64,000 bases of DNA from Hydractinia symbiolongicarpus (GCF_029227915.1 NC_079876.1:35819828-35883827), one strand, 5' to 3'; shown: positions 10,728-20,769, counted from the stretch's first letter. The notes: generated from the letters alone by a model not told the origin. Numbers and translations are program-made.

Positions 10728-12097
10728 ATTTTTTGTATCCTCTCTTTGAGCTCTATCCAGTAGTACAAGTAATGTTTTGAAGGAAATACTTTCAAAATTT
10801 CACATGTTCAGGGGGGGGAGTACATGAAGTGTAGAAAGCGCTAAACATTGTTAACTTCAAGATATGTTAAAGTAACAGTAGAAATCTCGACCTGATTTCA
10901 TATTACAGATGACCTAACTGACTTTTAGGTATAGTTTCAAATCTCTACTAGATTTTGTTAGGTTCCCTTTTTCTCTCCGGAGCCCTGACGAAATAACTCT
11001 AATCAAAATTCCTGAGAACAAGACAATAAAACAGTGGAATTGATAAGTACTTTTATTCATGTTGTATAAATAAATAATGGTTTTTCTAAGAAGCCCATTT
11101 GCATAGCAGTTTTTTCAAGCTGTGCAAGAAACTTATAAATTTATAAAATTCTGTAATGAAAGAGGTCGATGCACAAAATATTAAAATTTAATGGTGACAT
11201 TGGCGAGACATGGTGGTGAGTAATCTAAAAAAATACTAATTTAGAGATTTTTTAAAATTTTACTAAATATAATTAGAAAATAGCAAAATAGTAAAATTTA
11301 GGAATTTAGACAAAATATAGATCAGTTTATTTCTTAAAAATAAAAGAGTGTATTCTTGCTCGTTTGAATATTCGCGTACTAAAATTCGCGCATTTGCGAA
11401 AAGAATTGGCGCACACGCATTCAAACGAAAATTAGTACGCTCAAAAACAAGTACGAATGAGGCATCTAAATGGAAAGTGTATGATGGTAATTTTTTAAAT
11501 TATCTTGTCGAATTATAAAAGAACCCAACAAAGGGATACAATGATTGGATAGCAAAAGACGGAGTTAATAATCATGCTAAAATCACTCATTTCGTTAACA
11601 AACCCCACTTCTTAATTATCACGCACATGGCTGAGATATTGCAAGAATGGACAAGAACATACAAGAGAGACTAAGTCGAGGGGAAACGTCTTTTTAAAAA
11701 AAAGAACTTTGTCAACAATACACGAGGTTATGTTTTTCTACTCGAGTGATTAAATAACTGTGGTCTTAGTAATTGATTAAATATGATTTGTTAATAACCT
11801 CGTTCAATAGTCTTTTAAGAAAATAACATCAGGAGAACTAATTTTTTGCAGGAATATTTTTTTTAAAACTTTTGCATTTATTTTTCTATTGAAAATGTTT
11901 TGACGGAATTTTCCCATTTTCCCAAGCCATTTATACTGAGCAGTCTATTTCTATTAGGGATAATGTTTTATTTCTATATTTCTATCAGCTCGCAAAATAA
12001 TTCTGGATAGTGTAGGGAGTCAGTAAAAAACCACGGTCAAACTCTCATAAAAATATCATACAGAATTTTCACTTGTGACGTCACAACTTTTCAATCC
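10728..12097. other. Unassigned AT-rich stretch
   Basis: No ORF or RNA gene is supported. A local imperfect palindrome at about 11358-11452 (GCTCGTTTGAAT ... ATTCAAACGA, with GCGTAC/GTACGC) could be a tiny MITE. Confidence 0.35.
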
Positions 12098-12409
12098 CTA
12101 TTATTCATACAAATAATGCGGCAAATGAGTTAAGTCCCTTTTATTCATACAAATAATGTAGCAAAAATTCGCTGACAGTCAACGCATGCGCAGTAAATGC
12201 CCAGCCTGTAGAGATAACTCCCTATCATGCTGTGCTTAGTCACGCAGAACGAGGGTAAGTCCCTGCTATTTTGCGCTTAGTTATGCATTTAAAAGAATAC
12301 AGCATATGAGTACGAGGTAAAGTCCCTACAAATCATGAAAAATCAACGCAGGCGCAGCAGCATCCCACATACCGACCAAACCAAGGATAAAAAAGAGGGT
12401 TTAGTGATA
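12098..12409 (+). promoter_or_regulatory. Presumed left end and leader of the virus-like element
   Basis: Contains two 40-base tandem units sharing TTATTCATACAAATAATG (about 12099-12178). AGTCCC then recurs several times before the repeat-gene ATG at 12410. This is the upstream region of the element's first gene. I could not find a terminal inverted repeat matching the right side. Confidence 0.35.
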
Positions 12410-12477
12410 ATGAGTTGGTTTAGTAATGCACCAGATCATATCAAAACACAGGACATATGCAACTGGATAGTTGAGGT

Positions 12478-12482
12478 AAGGC
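12478..12482. repeat. Target-site duplication (left) of the BEL element
   Basis: AAGGC directly precedes the left LTR. The same five bases follow the right LTR at 17903-17907. Removing the insert plus one copy gives a sequence that lines up with the repeat unit boundary at about 18109-18123 of the same gene. Confidence 0.85.
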
Positions 12483-12624
12483 TTTTCTGTCTCTTGTACA
12501 GAAAGAACGACTGATTGCGATAAGAGTTATAAACGAACTGCCACAAGAAGGCCGAAGGCGCGAGAAACGTGAGGAGGACTGGGGACTAACAGAAGCGAAT
12601 CTAAAAACTAAAGAAAACCTAACA
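12483..12624 (-). repeat. 3' LTR (142 bp)
   Basis: On the minus strand it begins TGTTAGGTTTTC and ends ACAGAAAA. It differs from the other LTR only at the ACA/GCA-type site near 12497 and a T/C near 12530. Confidence 0.92.
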
Positions 12625-12724
12625 TCCTCCCCCGCCAGGCAAAAGTAAGAAGCCTAAAAAAAACCGTAAAGCATAAAAAAACCCTATAAACTATAAAATA
12701 AAAAGTTTAAAATAAATGTAATAT

Positions 12725-13182
12725 TTACATGTTCTTGACCCTTGGAATGTTTGCATCGTCAACAAAGGAAACGTCTACCTTGGATTGCGGAAAATCTTCG
12801 TTCGATTTCACTTCGAGTGGAACGAGTTTGTTGATAGGTCGGTCGACGAATAACGTTTTTCCATTGCGTACGTATCGAACTCTAGCACCTCGAATCTTTC
12901 CATCTGAGGAAGGCTTGATATTTTCCACAATTCCAACTTTCCATAACGTTCGTGGCCGTTTTTGTCGTTTATTAACACCATATCTTTCACTCGGATGGTT
13001 TCACCACTTTGTTGAAACTTGGATCGTTTTTGCAATTCGCGTAAATTTAGCAGATATTCGTTGTACCACGATTCCCAAAAATAACGTAAGTTTTTTGAGA
13101 TATCAACAGATTCTTCGATCGTATAAGCTTGTGTGTTTAATTTCCTACCAAAGAGTAAGTGATTTGGTTGACACCAAATCAC
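12725..13182 (-). pseudogene. BEL integrase C-terminal (DUF5641-like) region
   Basis: Reads QPNHLLFGRKLN, then YFWESWYNEYLLNLRE, VKDMVLINDK and ending with DLSTNSFHSK and further basic residues. This matches the module following BEL integrases, including the LL.GR and W..W...YL..LR motifs and the chromodomain-like VLI..D strand. It is split over two overlapping frames (12808-13182, then 12725-12928) by a frameshift. The upstream junction with integrase is broken by a small inverted duplication at about 13157-13188. Confidence 0.75.
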
Positions 13183-13188
13183 TTACAC
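13157..13188. repeat. Templated inverted duplication that breaks the pol frame
   Basis: AAGTGATTTGGT and ACCAAATCACTT face each other around a four-base loop. The right half is the expected coding sequence (minus strand QPNHL). The left half is its inverted copy, which adds an in-frame stop. Confidence 0.55.
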
Positions 13189-13830
13189 TTTGACTCTTGG
13201 TTCGTCGAATATAAATGTTAATGGACGATTGTTGATTACCACTTCGATTTCCTTGAGAATTGTTAACAATTGCTCGTAATCAACTCTTTTATTTTTCAAA
13301 TATTTTTTAAGACATCTCTTAGTTGATCGCACCATTCTCTCAAACATCCCACCCCACCACAGGGCCGCTGGCAAGTTGAATTTCCATAAAATCCTTTTCT
13401 CTGCAGCAAAGAGCTGTGTTTCTTCTGAGATAAATGGCGAACCATTATCAGATATAATAACATTGGGAACGCCACGTGCACTAAAAAATCGAGTTAAGCC
13501 ACGGATGCATGTAGTCGCGGAATAATCAGGAACTAAGTCCACGTAAATAGCTCTTGTCGAGGCACAAGTAAATAAAAATATCCATGATTTATACATAAGG
13601 GTGGCCGCGTCAACAGGAGCGTAGATACTTCGAACATAAACGGGACCAGCGTAGTCCAGGCCAGTACAAGTGAAGGCAAAACTGTCGTTAACTCGTGCAG
13701 ATGGAAGATCAGGTGGAGCTGGATAAGAATACGGTTGTCCATCGACAAATTTACAAAGTACGCATTTACGAAGGAGGAGCTTGATGTAATTTCGACATTT
13801 AGGAATCCAAAATCGTGATCGTAATTCGTT
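13183..13830 (-). pseudogene. BEL integrase catalytic core
   Basis: In one open frame (minus strand, from about 13825) it reads WIPKCRNYI, KCVLC, then TCTGLDYAGPVYV, SWIFLFTCASTRAIYVDLV, NVIISDNGSPF and WWGGMFERMV. These give the DDE triad (Asp in GLDYAGP, Asp in SDNGS, Glu in MFERMV) and the second half of the HHCC zinc site. The first half of the zinc finger is in a different frame (next entry), so a one-base frameshift lies near 13820. Confidence 0.85.
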
Positions 13831-14784
13831 AAGTGTTCGCGTAAACCATTATGTGCAACTGTTTCATGACAAAAATATACTAACAACGCAGTGAACGGAT
13901 GGTCGCGAGGTAGCAAAATCGGAAATTTAGCATTATAGGAAATCGGAGCATTTTTCAGTCGTCCCTTACATCTATAGATATTATGCTCGTCTTTGAATAC
14001 ACGTAGATCTCGTGACAGTTGGTCAAAATTCGTTTGTTGCACCAGGGACTGTTGCGTAGCTATACCGGATCCATAATCGTTCAGCGTAGGCGAACTCATC
14101 GTTAGTGATGGTTAAGGAGAGTTGGCGATCCTCTTTCTTCTTCTTGATATTGTCAATAAATCGAAGTGCGTAGGCGGTGAAACGACTCAGTCTTCTAAAA
14201 GAACTAAACTTAATAACATTAAAGCAATTCAGTTCAATTTGGCTTACCTGTGTAGTGTGACTTACTAAATGGAGTACCCCCGTCAAAGAATCACTAGAAT
14301 CTGTACAAACCCAATCTATATCACTACATCCAACAACACGACCAACTTCAAACCCGCGAAAATCAACATCAGCATTTGACAAAAAAACCGGACCACCGAA
14401 CCACAAATTACTGTCCTTCAACTCTGACAACAAACAACCTCTTGAGATGACATCTGCAGGGTTTTCAGTGGACGTAACATGATACCAAGAGGAAATACAA
14501 TCCACTTGGCGAATTTTATCAACACGGCGCTGAATATATGGCTCATAACGCTTCTGGTGATTTGTGATCCACGACAAAGCAATCGTTGAGTCAGACCAAC
14601 AGTAAACTTTAGATATCGGTAGAAGCGATGACAAGTGATTAAAAATAACATCGATGTGGGTACTTAATAACCAGCATGCTTGTAACTCGAGACGAGGTAT
14701 GGTTGGCGGTTTGAAAGGAGCGATTCGAGATTGTGATGATACCAATATGACACGACAATGACCCAACGCATCAATCAAACGCAA
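13820..14784 (-). pseudogene. BEL RNase H and integrase zinc-binding region
   Basis: Reads IPRLELQACWLL (Glu of RNase H), VYCWSDSTIALSWI (Asp), ENPADVISRG, then a linker typical of BEL. The following frame gives HPFTALLVYFCHE with TVAHNG, the first two zinc ligands of integrase. The frame changes at about 14030-14095. The first RNase H Asp (FCDAS) is in the preceding frame. Confidence 0.85.
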
Positions 14785-15870
14785 GTATGTGCAACAACCG
14801 TAACCGTAACGTTCTGACTAGCATCACAAAATCCATGGAGTTCAACCAATGACGCATTTCGAAAATCACCATACCATCTTGAGACACACACCTCCAAACT
14901 ACCCCTCATATCCTTAATAATGGCTTCCCATTCAACCAACAAGTCTGCCGACAACCTGTCCTCCCACGAAAGTTTAGCTAAACAAACACGTTGAAACAAG
15001 ACCTTCAGACGAAATATAACTGGATTAATGATGTGTAGTGGATCGTATATCGAGGCTGTATATCGTAATAATTCTCTCTTGGTTGGTATGCTGGACACTG
15101 AAGATAAAAGCTCCTCCATAGAGAGGTTTATAATGTCGGTATCTTTGTGCCAGGTCAATCCTAACACTTTCGTAACATGATTGGATGATGGTCGATTGTT
15201 AACCATAAACTCTAAAGATTCGAAATTTGATTCAAATTTGCGTAAATGAAATGACGCCTCGGCCAATCTTGATTTGCATGTGTTGAAAAATTTATAAGTT
15301 TGACTATCGTTATCTGCACCACTAGTTAAATCATCCACGTGTAACGATCTCAAAAACGATGAAGCGAAATCCGGGTGACAATTGTCGTACGAATGAGCGT
15401 GAATAATCAGAGTGCTCGATAATAAAAACGGCGACGATGTTAATCCGAAAGGTAAACGACAAATGCGATAGCTGCAAAGTTGAGCGTCCATGATGTTACT
15501 CGGAGTTACACTGTCAATATCTTCAAAATAAATGAATCTAATGCGTACAACCGGACGATGGGGGTAAATAATGCGCTTTTTGCCAAGGAAGTTCTGTACC
15601 AATTTTTTCAATGATATTCTTATCGAGTTGTTCCTTTAGTATCGAGTTGTAATTACTTAAAAGAGAATCATCTTGAGCTAGCTTATCTCTCAAACGGAAA
15701 AATCGATTCAAACAAAGTGCATAATTATCCGAAAGAACTTCGTACTCAGACTCTTTTTTAAATGGAAGCTTCACTTTATAACGACTTGTATGCTGATCAA
15801 AGGTTATAGATTTGTTAAAATCGGCTACATCAAATGAGTGTTCTATTTTCGACTCTTCAAGCGGAAACAC
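14775..15870 (-). pseudogene. BEL reverse transcriptase with internal deletion
   Basis: The N-terminal part (15538-15870) has the BEL-type lead into FRLRDKLAQDD and LDKNIIEKIG, ending near HYLP. A shift in a run of C bases moves to the frame 14775-15611: HRPVVR is joined directly to IRFIYFEDID. Then come LCSYRICRLPFGLTSSPFLL and SLHVDDLTSGA (the catalytic VDD), and it ends FCDASQN of RNase H. The stretch that should contain the first catalytic Asp (AD.EKAF-type motif) between HRPVVR and RFIYFED is missing. The enzyme is therefore dead. Confidence 0.88.
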
Positions 15871-15887
15871 ATGTTCAAAATCAGAAG

Positions 15888-16902
15888 CTAGTGCATTAGT
15901 CGAATCGTTACGTTCACTTTGTATAAATAAAACATGAGATGATAAAACAGAGTGATTGCAATATAATCGCAGGGTCCGCTTAAAACATAACCAAACTTGG
16001 TTTTAATAGCGATTGGACCTTGCTCTCCTCTAACAACTTCATTTTCTATAAACGACCAATAAAAATCAGCGCCAATGAGTATATCAATACCTAAAGTGAG
16101 GTTGTTTGGATTGTTATCTGCCAACCGTAAATTTCGCAAGTGAAAAAACGTTTGTTTAGCAACGTCGATATTTTGAGAAGAAACTGGTGCGCATATATCC
16201 TTTACAAAACAGGTTATGTCGACTTCGGAATTATCAGAAGTTTTTAAACGCAGGGTAACCTTCTCAAGCGTTTCTTGAGAATTCTTTTTACCAAAAACTT
16301 GTATCGAGATGTTATCTTCGCCGATAGGACGCAACTGTAACCGTGATTTCAATGCAGGTGTAATATAAGAAAGTTGAGAGCAGCTATCAAATAGTATTCT
16401 TGCAGATTTCGAAATGTTTTGTGCAGAAGGATTGGACACATTTACATAAGCGGTTTTCAACAAAACACTTTTAGATAAGTTACTGACTGCGACGCATGAT
16501 GTCGATCCGGGATTATCCTTATCATCGTTTTCTTCATTATCTTTAGATTGCTTTTTTGGCGCACAAATAGAAAACTGATGTCGCCTTTGCCAGTTAAAAC
16601 ATTTGATTTTTGACATACAATTTTTTGCCATGTGTCCAGATCGTAGGCAAATGAAACACAACCTTTTCTCCTTGACTATATTACGCCTTAGTTCCACATC
16701 AGTTATTGTTCTACATTCAAACGACTTGTGGCGCACAAAAGACACACTTAAGATCAAACTTTTTACCATGTTGATTAAACAAAGAGTTGGTAACTAGTGC
16801 TGCACGTGAAACAGGTGTGCGATCTCTAAAACCTTCAGAATTATTTTCTACATGCGGCACAACATGTTTTCTCACGTGCTGATATTTCGGTTTTAAAAAC
16901 AT
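15888..16902 (-). pseudogene. BEL zinc-knuckle and aspartic protease (DUF1758) region
   Basis: Two overlapping frames. The first (16717-16902) ends FDLKCVFC. The second (15888-16769) gives HKSFECRTITDVELRRNI, CFICLRSGHMAKNC (CCHC knuckle) and CFNWQRRHQFSIC. Next come RILFDSCSQLSYIT, the retropepsin-type active site with Cys where DSG is usual, and LTLGIDILIGADFYWSF. The order is the expected gag end to protease layout of BEL elements. A frameshift separates the two frames. Confidence 0.82.
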
Positions 16903-16956
16903 CTAAAACTTGTCTAATATCCCAACATTCATTTTGATTAAATTTTCGACTGACCA

Positions 16957-17610
16957 TTAAATTAAGTTCGGTAGGTGTGTTTCTGCCATTAACACTGGAA
17001 TGAGCAGAGGTCCGTATCTTTCTTTTAGTAAATTTAACGCGACTTCGTAATTATTGTTTGTTAACTTTATACCCTTTAGTGTCGATGCGGCGTCCTTTTC
17101 CACCAAATTTTTCAAATAGGTTAATTTTTGTATGGGTGACAGAGAATCTTTTTTGTCAATTGCACATTCAAAAGAATCAATAAAAGTTTGCCAATTTGAG
17201 GGTTGGCCGTCAAATGTTTTAATTTTTATACGAGGTAATTTTACGTTTGATGCTGAAGCACTTGAACTAAAACTCCTTTCTGATGACGCAGTTTTCCCAG
17301 TTTTATCGATGAAAGAATCAATCTTTATGATTTCAGTTTTAAATATTATGCTAAATTCTGTGGATAGTTGTTCTGCAGCATCTAAATCTGAATCTTCCTT
17401 GTCTGATAAAAAGTTCATGACAGCTTCGTCCAAAGTTTTCAATTTTTCAAATTTTTCACTTAATGTATTCTTAAACGATAATATTTTAGAATAATCCGCA
17501 TTTTCAGTATCTTTGATTTTTTCGATTTCAGCGTTAGCTTTGTCAAACAAAACAGAAATGCCCCTCTTAACCGTACCTCTCGACCTTTCAGCTTTTCTTA
17601 ACGTATCCAT
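16957..17610 (-). CDS. BEL Gag-like protein (DUF1759 type), 5' part
   Basis: 217 residues from ATG 17610. A coiled helical N-terminus is followed by LPRIKIKTFDGQPSNWQTF, DKKDSLSPIQKLTYLKNLV and KGIKLTNNNYEVALNLLKERYG, the conserved DUF1759 core of BEL/Pao Gag. After LKERYGP the frame deviates into ETHLPNLI and stops, indicating a small deletion before the zinc-knuckle part. The ATG sits about 150 bases inside the 5' LTR, as expected. Confidence 0.85.
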   Translation of the reverse strand: MDTLRKAERSRGTVKRGISVLFDKANAEIEKIKDTENADYSKILSFKNTLSEKFEKLKTLDEAVMNFLSDKEDSDLDAAEQLSTEFSIIFKTEIIKIDSFIDKTGKTASSERSFSSSASASNVKLPRIKIKTFDGQPSNWQTFIDSFECAIDKKDSLSPIQKLTYLKNLVEKDAASTLKGIKLTNNNYEVALNLLKERYGPLLIPVLMAETHLPNLI

Positions 17611-17760
17611 ACTTCCTTAAGCGCAAAAGACAAAATGTAAACAAATAACGTCAAGTCAAAACAAACCTCAAAAACAACGTAAAAACATCAACCAATACCG
17701 TAGTCTACCAACTCAAAAATTCAAACAATAAAACAATAGTGATCTCTCCGAGGGCTCCAA

Positions 17761-17902
17761 TTTTCTGTCTCTTGCACAGAAAGAACGACTGATTGCGATA
17801 AGAGTTACAAACGAACTGCCACAAGAAGGCCGAAGGCGCGAGAAACGTGAGGAGGACTGGGGACTAACAGAAGCGAATCTAAAAACTAAAGAAAACCTAA
17901 CA
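17761..17902 (-). repeat. 5' LTR (142 bp)
   Basis: The promoter-side LTR for leftward transcription. It is immediately followed on the minus strand by TTGGAGCCCTCGG, whose TGG start fits a tRNA primer-binding site. The tRNA cannot be named with confidence. Confidence 0.92.
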
Positions 17903-17907
17903 AAGGC
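17903..17907. repeat. Target-site duplication (right) of the BEL element
   Basis: AAGGC, identical to 12478-12482. Confidence 0.85.
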
Positions 17908-18810
17908 CTCACATGTCCGAATATGTCTCTGATCAGTTCAAGACTCAAGACATGTGCAACAAGGTTGTTGAAGAGGATTTTCATTGTTCGAATATGTGTC
18001 GGATCAATTCAAGACGGAGTACATGTGCATCAGAGCCTTTGAAGAGGATTTCTATATGTTTAAGAACACACCAGATCATATCAAGACACAGGACTTGTAC
18101 AACTGGATAGTTGAGGAAAAGCCTCACATGTTCGAATATGTCCCATACAAGCTCAAGACGAAAGATATGTGGAACAAGGCTGTTGAGGAGGATTTTGATA
18201 TGCTGGAGTACGTGCCAGACCGGCTCAAGACGCAAGACATGTGCGACATGACCGTTGAAGAGTATTCCTACCTGTTCAAGTACGTGCCGGACGGATTCAG
18301 GACGCAGGACATGTGCAACTGGATTGTTGAAGGTGATCCCCATTGGATCGAGGATGTGCCAGACCAGTTCAAAACGCAGGGCACATGCAACAAGGCTGTT
18401 GAAGAGGATTCATGGCTAATCGAATATGACCCGTATTGGTTTGTTACCCAGGATATATGCTTTAGGGCTGCCAAAGATGAACCTGAACAACTCGATGCCT
18501 ATCGTAAGAGGAAATCAGGGAAGATCGGATTCGGAAAAGAGCTGCTTCCATTGGCCTGGCATCCTGACAGGGTCATAGATTGGTGCTTTTCGGAATATGA
18601 AAAGGCAGATCTTGAAAAGTTGTGGTTTTAATTGGTTTTTGAGCAATTAAAACTTTGGAATGAGGCTATCATCAATAAAGTAGTACTCTGTTACTGGTGC
18701 TCGACAGAACTGGGCGACAAAATAGACATCAGGTGTCCTATGAGATACAACCCCCACAGGTGAGTACAAAACATACAACAAAATCTGGGTTTTTTCAATT
18801 CAAAGAAAAC

Positions 18811-19014
18811 ATGTCTACTCATAGGGCCAAACACGAAGGTGAGTACGTGTACGAGGGCTATTTTGTGGAGATGCGTGCTGCTTGGCTTATGTGGAAGAGC
18901 AAAAGGTGTATGACAGCGTACGAAATGTCGTTGTGGTTGCTGAAAAGGCGCTATAAGTGCCTGCCTGCCCTGGACTTGAGACGCCTTGTCAGATTTAGGC
19001 ACAAATTGATGTAA
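18811..19014 (+). CDS. Small basic protein of the virus-like element
   Basis: 67 residues from ATG 18811 (MSTHRAKHEGEYVYEGYF), ending in an Arg/Lys-rich helix (LLKRRYKCLPALDLRRLVRF). An open frame extends back to 18697, but the internal ATG follows a likely leader. It lies 180 bases after the repeat gene on the same strand and is followed by several compact ORFs, the dense packing expected of a virus-like transposon. No domain is recognised. Confidence 0.45.
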   Translation: MSTHRAKHEGEYVYEGYFVEMRAAWLMWKSKRCMTAYEMSLWLLKRRYKCLPALDLRRLVRFRHKLM

Positions 19015-19092
19015 AATATATTTTTGGGATAACCAAGGTTATCTTACAACCTTCAGAGTTATAAGAAGAAAAAAATTTTCAATGATAAATAA

Positions 19093-19239
19093 ATGTGTAA
19101 TACGCTTTCAAAATTCGAGGAAAATGTAGTAGCCCTGATATTTACAGCCGGCGTTGGTGTTTCCCTCCCACTTATGGCCTTCTCACTGATGCAAGAATCA
19201 GCAAGGAGAAGGAGAATGAACAAAGAATTCAAGACCTAG
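19093..19239 (+). CDS. 48-residue single-pass membrane protein of the element
   Basis: ATG 19093 to TAG 19237-19239. It starts MCNTLSKFEENVV, then a hydrophobic segment of about 20 residues (ALIFTAGVGVSLPLMAFSLM), then a basic tail with SARRRRMNKEFK. The size and layout resemble the small membrane proteins of capsid-encoding transposons. It is too short for family assignment. Confidence 0.4.
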   Translation: MCNTLSKFEENVVALIFTAGVGVSLPLMAFSLMQESARRRRMNKEFKT

Positions 19240-19258
19240 AGGATCGTCTGTAAAATAA

Positions 19259-19444
19259 ATGGAACAATGTAATGACTGCGAAGGGGTACTCGATGCATAT
19301 GTTGGATGCACCTATGGACGAAGGTTCATGATAAAGACTAGGATACTATGCGGGTACTGTTATCAGGAATATATCATGTATGACGCGGTTAGTTGCGTAT
19401 ATACAATGAGAAGCAATCCTCTGAAGTCGTTTGAGACACAATAA
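19259..19444 (+). CDS. 61-residue Cys-rich (possible zinc-ribbon) protein of the element
   Basis: ATG 19259. CNDC near the N-terminus and CGYC near residue 31 form a C-x2-C...C-x2-C arrangement that could bind zinc. It ends only three bases before the next ATG, in a tight gene cluster. The function is unknown. Confidence 0.4.
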   Translation: MEQCNDCEGVLDAYVGCTYGRRFMIKTRILCGYCYQEYIMYDAVSCVYTMRSNPLKSFETQ

Positions 19445-19446
19445 AG

Positions 19447-19818
19447 ATGCTAAAATTCGGAAAAAAGCTTGTGAAACCTCGAGATTCCTACAATTTTGCT
19501 GCTACGTTTACCGACATCAACGATATCAATGTCGAATATATCACAGTATCAGATCCCTTTCGTGCCAATGGAGGTAAGGATCAAAGATATATTGTGGGGT
19601 ACCATATGAGAGACCTTATAGTAGCCCTGAGGGTAAAGACACCCAAGATCTGGTCCCCACATGGCGTTACCCGATACAACGCCAGTGCAGCACCAGCGAT
19701 GAGTATGGATTTTAAAGAGTACCCTAATTAGATCGAGAAGTATCGCCAAATTTGGGCTAAAATCGCGGAGTTGATTTTTAAAAAACTGACGACAAACCCC
19801 GTCAAAAAAGGGACGTAA
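19447..19818 (+). pseudogene. Unknown element protein with one in-frame TAG
   Basis: Frame from ATG 19447 (MLKFGKKLVKPRDSYNF) with TAG at 19729-19731. It continues in the same frame for about 28 more helical codons (IEKYRQIWAKIAELIFKKL) to TAA 19816-19818. The continuation keeps protein-like composition, so a 123-residue gene with one nonsense change is likely. It is predicted mostly beta-strand before the stop. The family is not recognised. Confidence 0.45.
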
Positions 19819-19819
19819 C

Positions 19820-20026
19820 GTGAATGCTAAGCTCAAATACTACAAGGAGGCTATTACCACCAAACTTTATGGTATGCCGGTGCCCTATGATGATCTTTGC
19901 AAACTCAGTGCCATCCTGGCCATATCATCGGTATATATGCAAGGTAAAAACTACTACCCCCAGGTACATGTCGTAGAATTTCGGTATAAGAACTTCAAAA
20001 AACAATGGCTGCTTAGCGAGGATTAA
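19820..20026 (+). pseudogene. Small element protein whose ATG has become GTG
   Basis: 68 residues, frame starting GTG AAT GCT (expected MNAKLKYYKEAITTKLYG) and continuing DDLCKLSAILAISS to FKKQWLLSED. It begins two bases after the previous stop. With no in-frame ATG nearby, the likely event is loss of ATG by one substitution. The function is unknown. Confidence 0.4.
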
Positions 20027-20154
20027 AAATCATATATCTGTAGGCCCCACAAGACCTATAAAATATATAAAATTAATGCTTTAAGCAGGTGGAGACTCTA
20101 GGTAGCGCTTGCATATTGCACAGACTTCATTGCCTACATATGGCTAAAATAAGG

Positions 20155-20458
20155 TTATTTTTTCCTCCTACCAACATAGGCCACAACAAAGGCAAAGGCA
20201 GCTGCGATTGTCATGTCCAGGTACCTGGATGCATATTTGACAATCTTTGCTGCTACTCTCAGAAAGAACGAGACTGCGGTACCAATCATCTCGTGCCATG
20301 CTCCCCAAGGATCATCTGGAACACGTTCTTCACAGAGAGGTACGCCCTGTTCATTGATTTCAGAGCCTCTCCTAATCATACCCTACATGGCTCTGAAAGA
20401 CATTTTCAACAAAAAAGTCGATGTACGCTTCTACGTCCATCTGCTGCAGGATGCTCAT
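20155..20458 (-). pseudogene. Small membrane protein of the element, frameshifted
   Basis: The minus-strand start at 20458 reads MSILQQMDVEAYIDFFVENV and stops at YD. The overlapping frame 20155-20379 continues PLCEERVPDDPWGAWHEMIG, FFLRVAAKIVKYASRYL and a C-terminal hydrophobic segment (IAAAFAFVVAYVG) plus a basic end. The two halves join naturally if one base was lost or gained near 20370, giving about 95 residues with a tail-anchor-like end. It is the first minus-strand gene, so the element's genes converge near 20.1 kb. Confidence 0.45.
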
Positions 20459-20598
20459 TTGAATATCCTAGACGGCCGTTTCCACAGCGTAGAGTATTAA
20501 AATAAAGGGAGGGAGCGGGGAGCGCGCTAATTAACGCATTGGCCTTCTCAGGGACTAACCTCTTGTTTTCTAAGGTTGGAGGGGATGATGACGCTTAA

Positions 20599-20769
20599 CG
20601 TAAAAGACATGATGAGGCCATCGAACAACTCAAAAACGCCCATGCTCAATGGGTACGCGATCGAAAAGCCAAGATCGACTGGTTGAACAGGCAACGAGAG
20701 CTTAAACTGCAGGCCGGGAAGAGCTTAAAGGAGTTTGACGGGGGTATGTATAGAAAATGGTTTCTATAA
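20599..20769 (+). pseudogene. Coiled-coil protein fragment of the element
   Basis: Frame from 20599 (after TAA) to TAA 20769: a charged helix with EAIEQLKNAHAQW, DRKAKIDWLNRQRELKL and SLKEFDGGMYRKW. A heptad-like pattern and many Lys/Arg/Glu residues are seen. No start codon is present, so only a fragment remains. The strand is opposite to the neighbours on either side. Confidence 0.4.

Larger units (their letters stand above)
12483..17902 (-). mobile_element. BEL/Pao LTR retrotransposon, internally damaged
   Basis: 5420 bases between 5-bp AAGGC duplications, transcribed leftward. The two 142-base LTRs differ at only two positions. Gene order in the direction of transcription is gag (DUF1759 type), zinc knuckle and aspartic protease, reverse transcriptase, RNase H, integrase and a C-terminal DUF5641-like part, which is diagnostic of BEL/Pao. 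A primer-binding-type TGG lies one base inside the right LTR. A G-rich purine tract (GGGGGAGGA) abuts the left LTR. Several frameshifts and a deletion in the reverse transcriptase mean it is not autonomous. Confidence 0.95.
12410..18631 (+). pseudogene. 24-residue-repeat protein gene of a virus-like element, split by BEL/Pao
   Basis: Exon-like start at ATG 12410 (MSWFSNAPDHIKTQDICNW), then the BEL insert, then continuation from 17908 to TAA 18631. Nine tandem 24-residue units of the form (F/L/I)EYVPDxFKTQDMCNxAVEED are visible, two before a frameshift and seven in the 215-residue frame at 17984-18631. They are followed by a basic linker and LLPLAWHPDRVIDWCF near the C-terminus. Repeats of this type occur in giant-virus proteins and in cnidarian virus-like transposons; their function is not known. 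Besides the insertion, a one-base deletion near 17981-17985 shifts the frame between units two and three. So the gene was already decaying or has decayed since. Confidence 0.75.

Noticed and set aside
12729-13193. 154-residue plus-strand ORF
   Set aside because: Antisense shadow of the BEL integrase C-terminal region.
20089-20505. 138-residue plus-strand ORF
   Set aside because: Antisense to the small membrane protein relic, whose minus-strand reading has a clear membrane segment and coherent composition.
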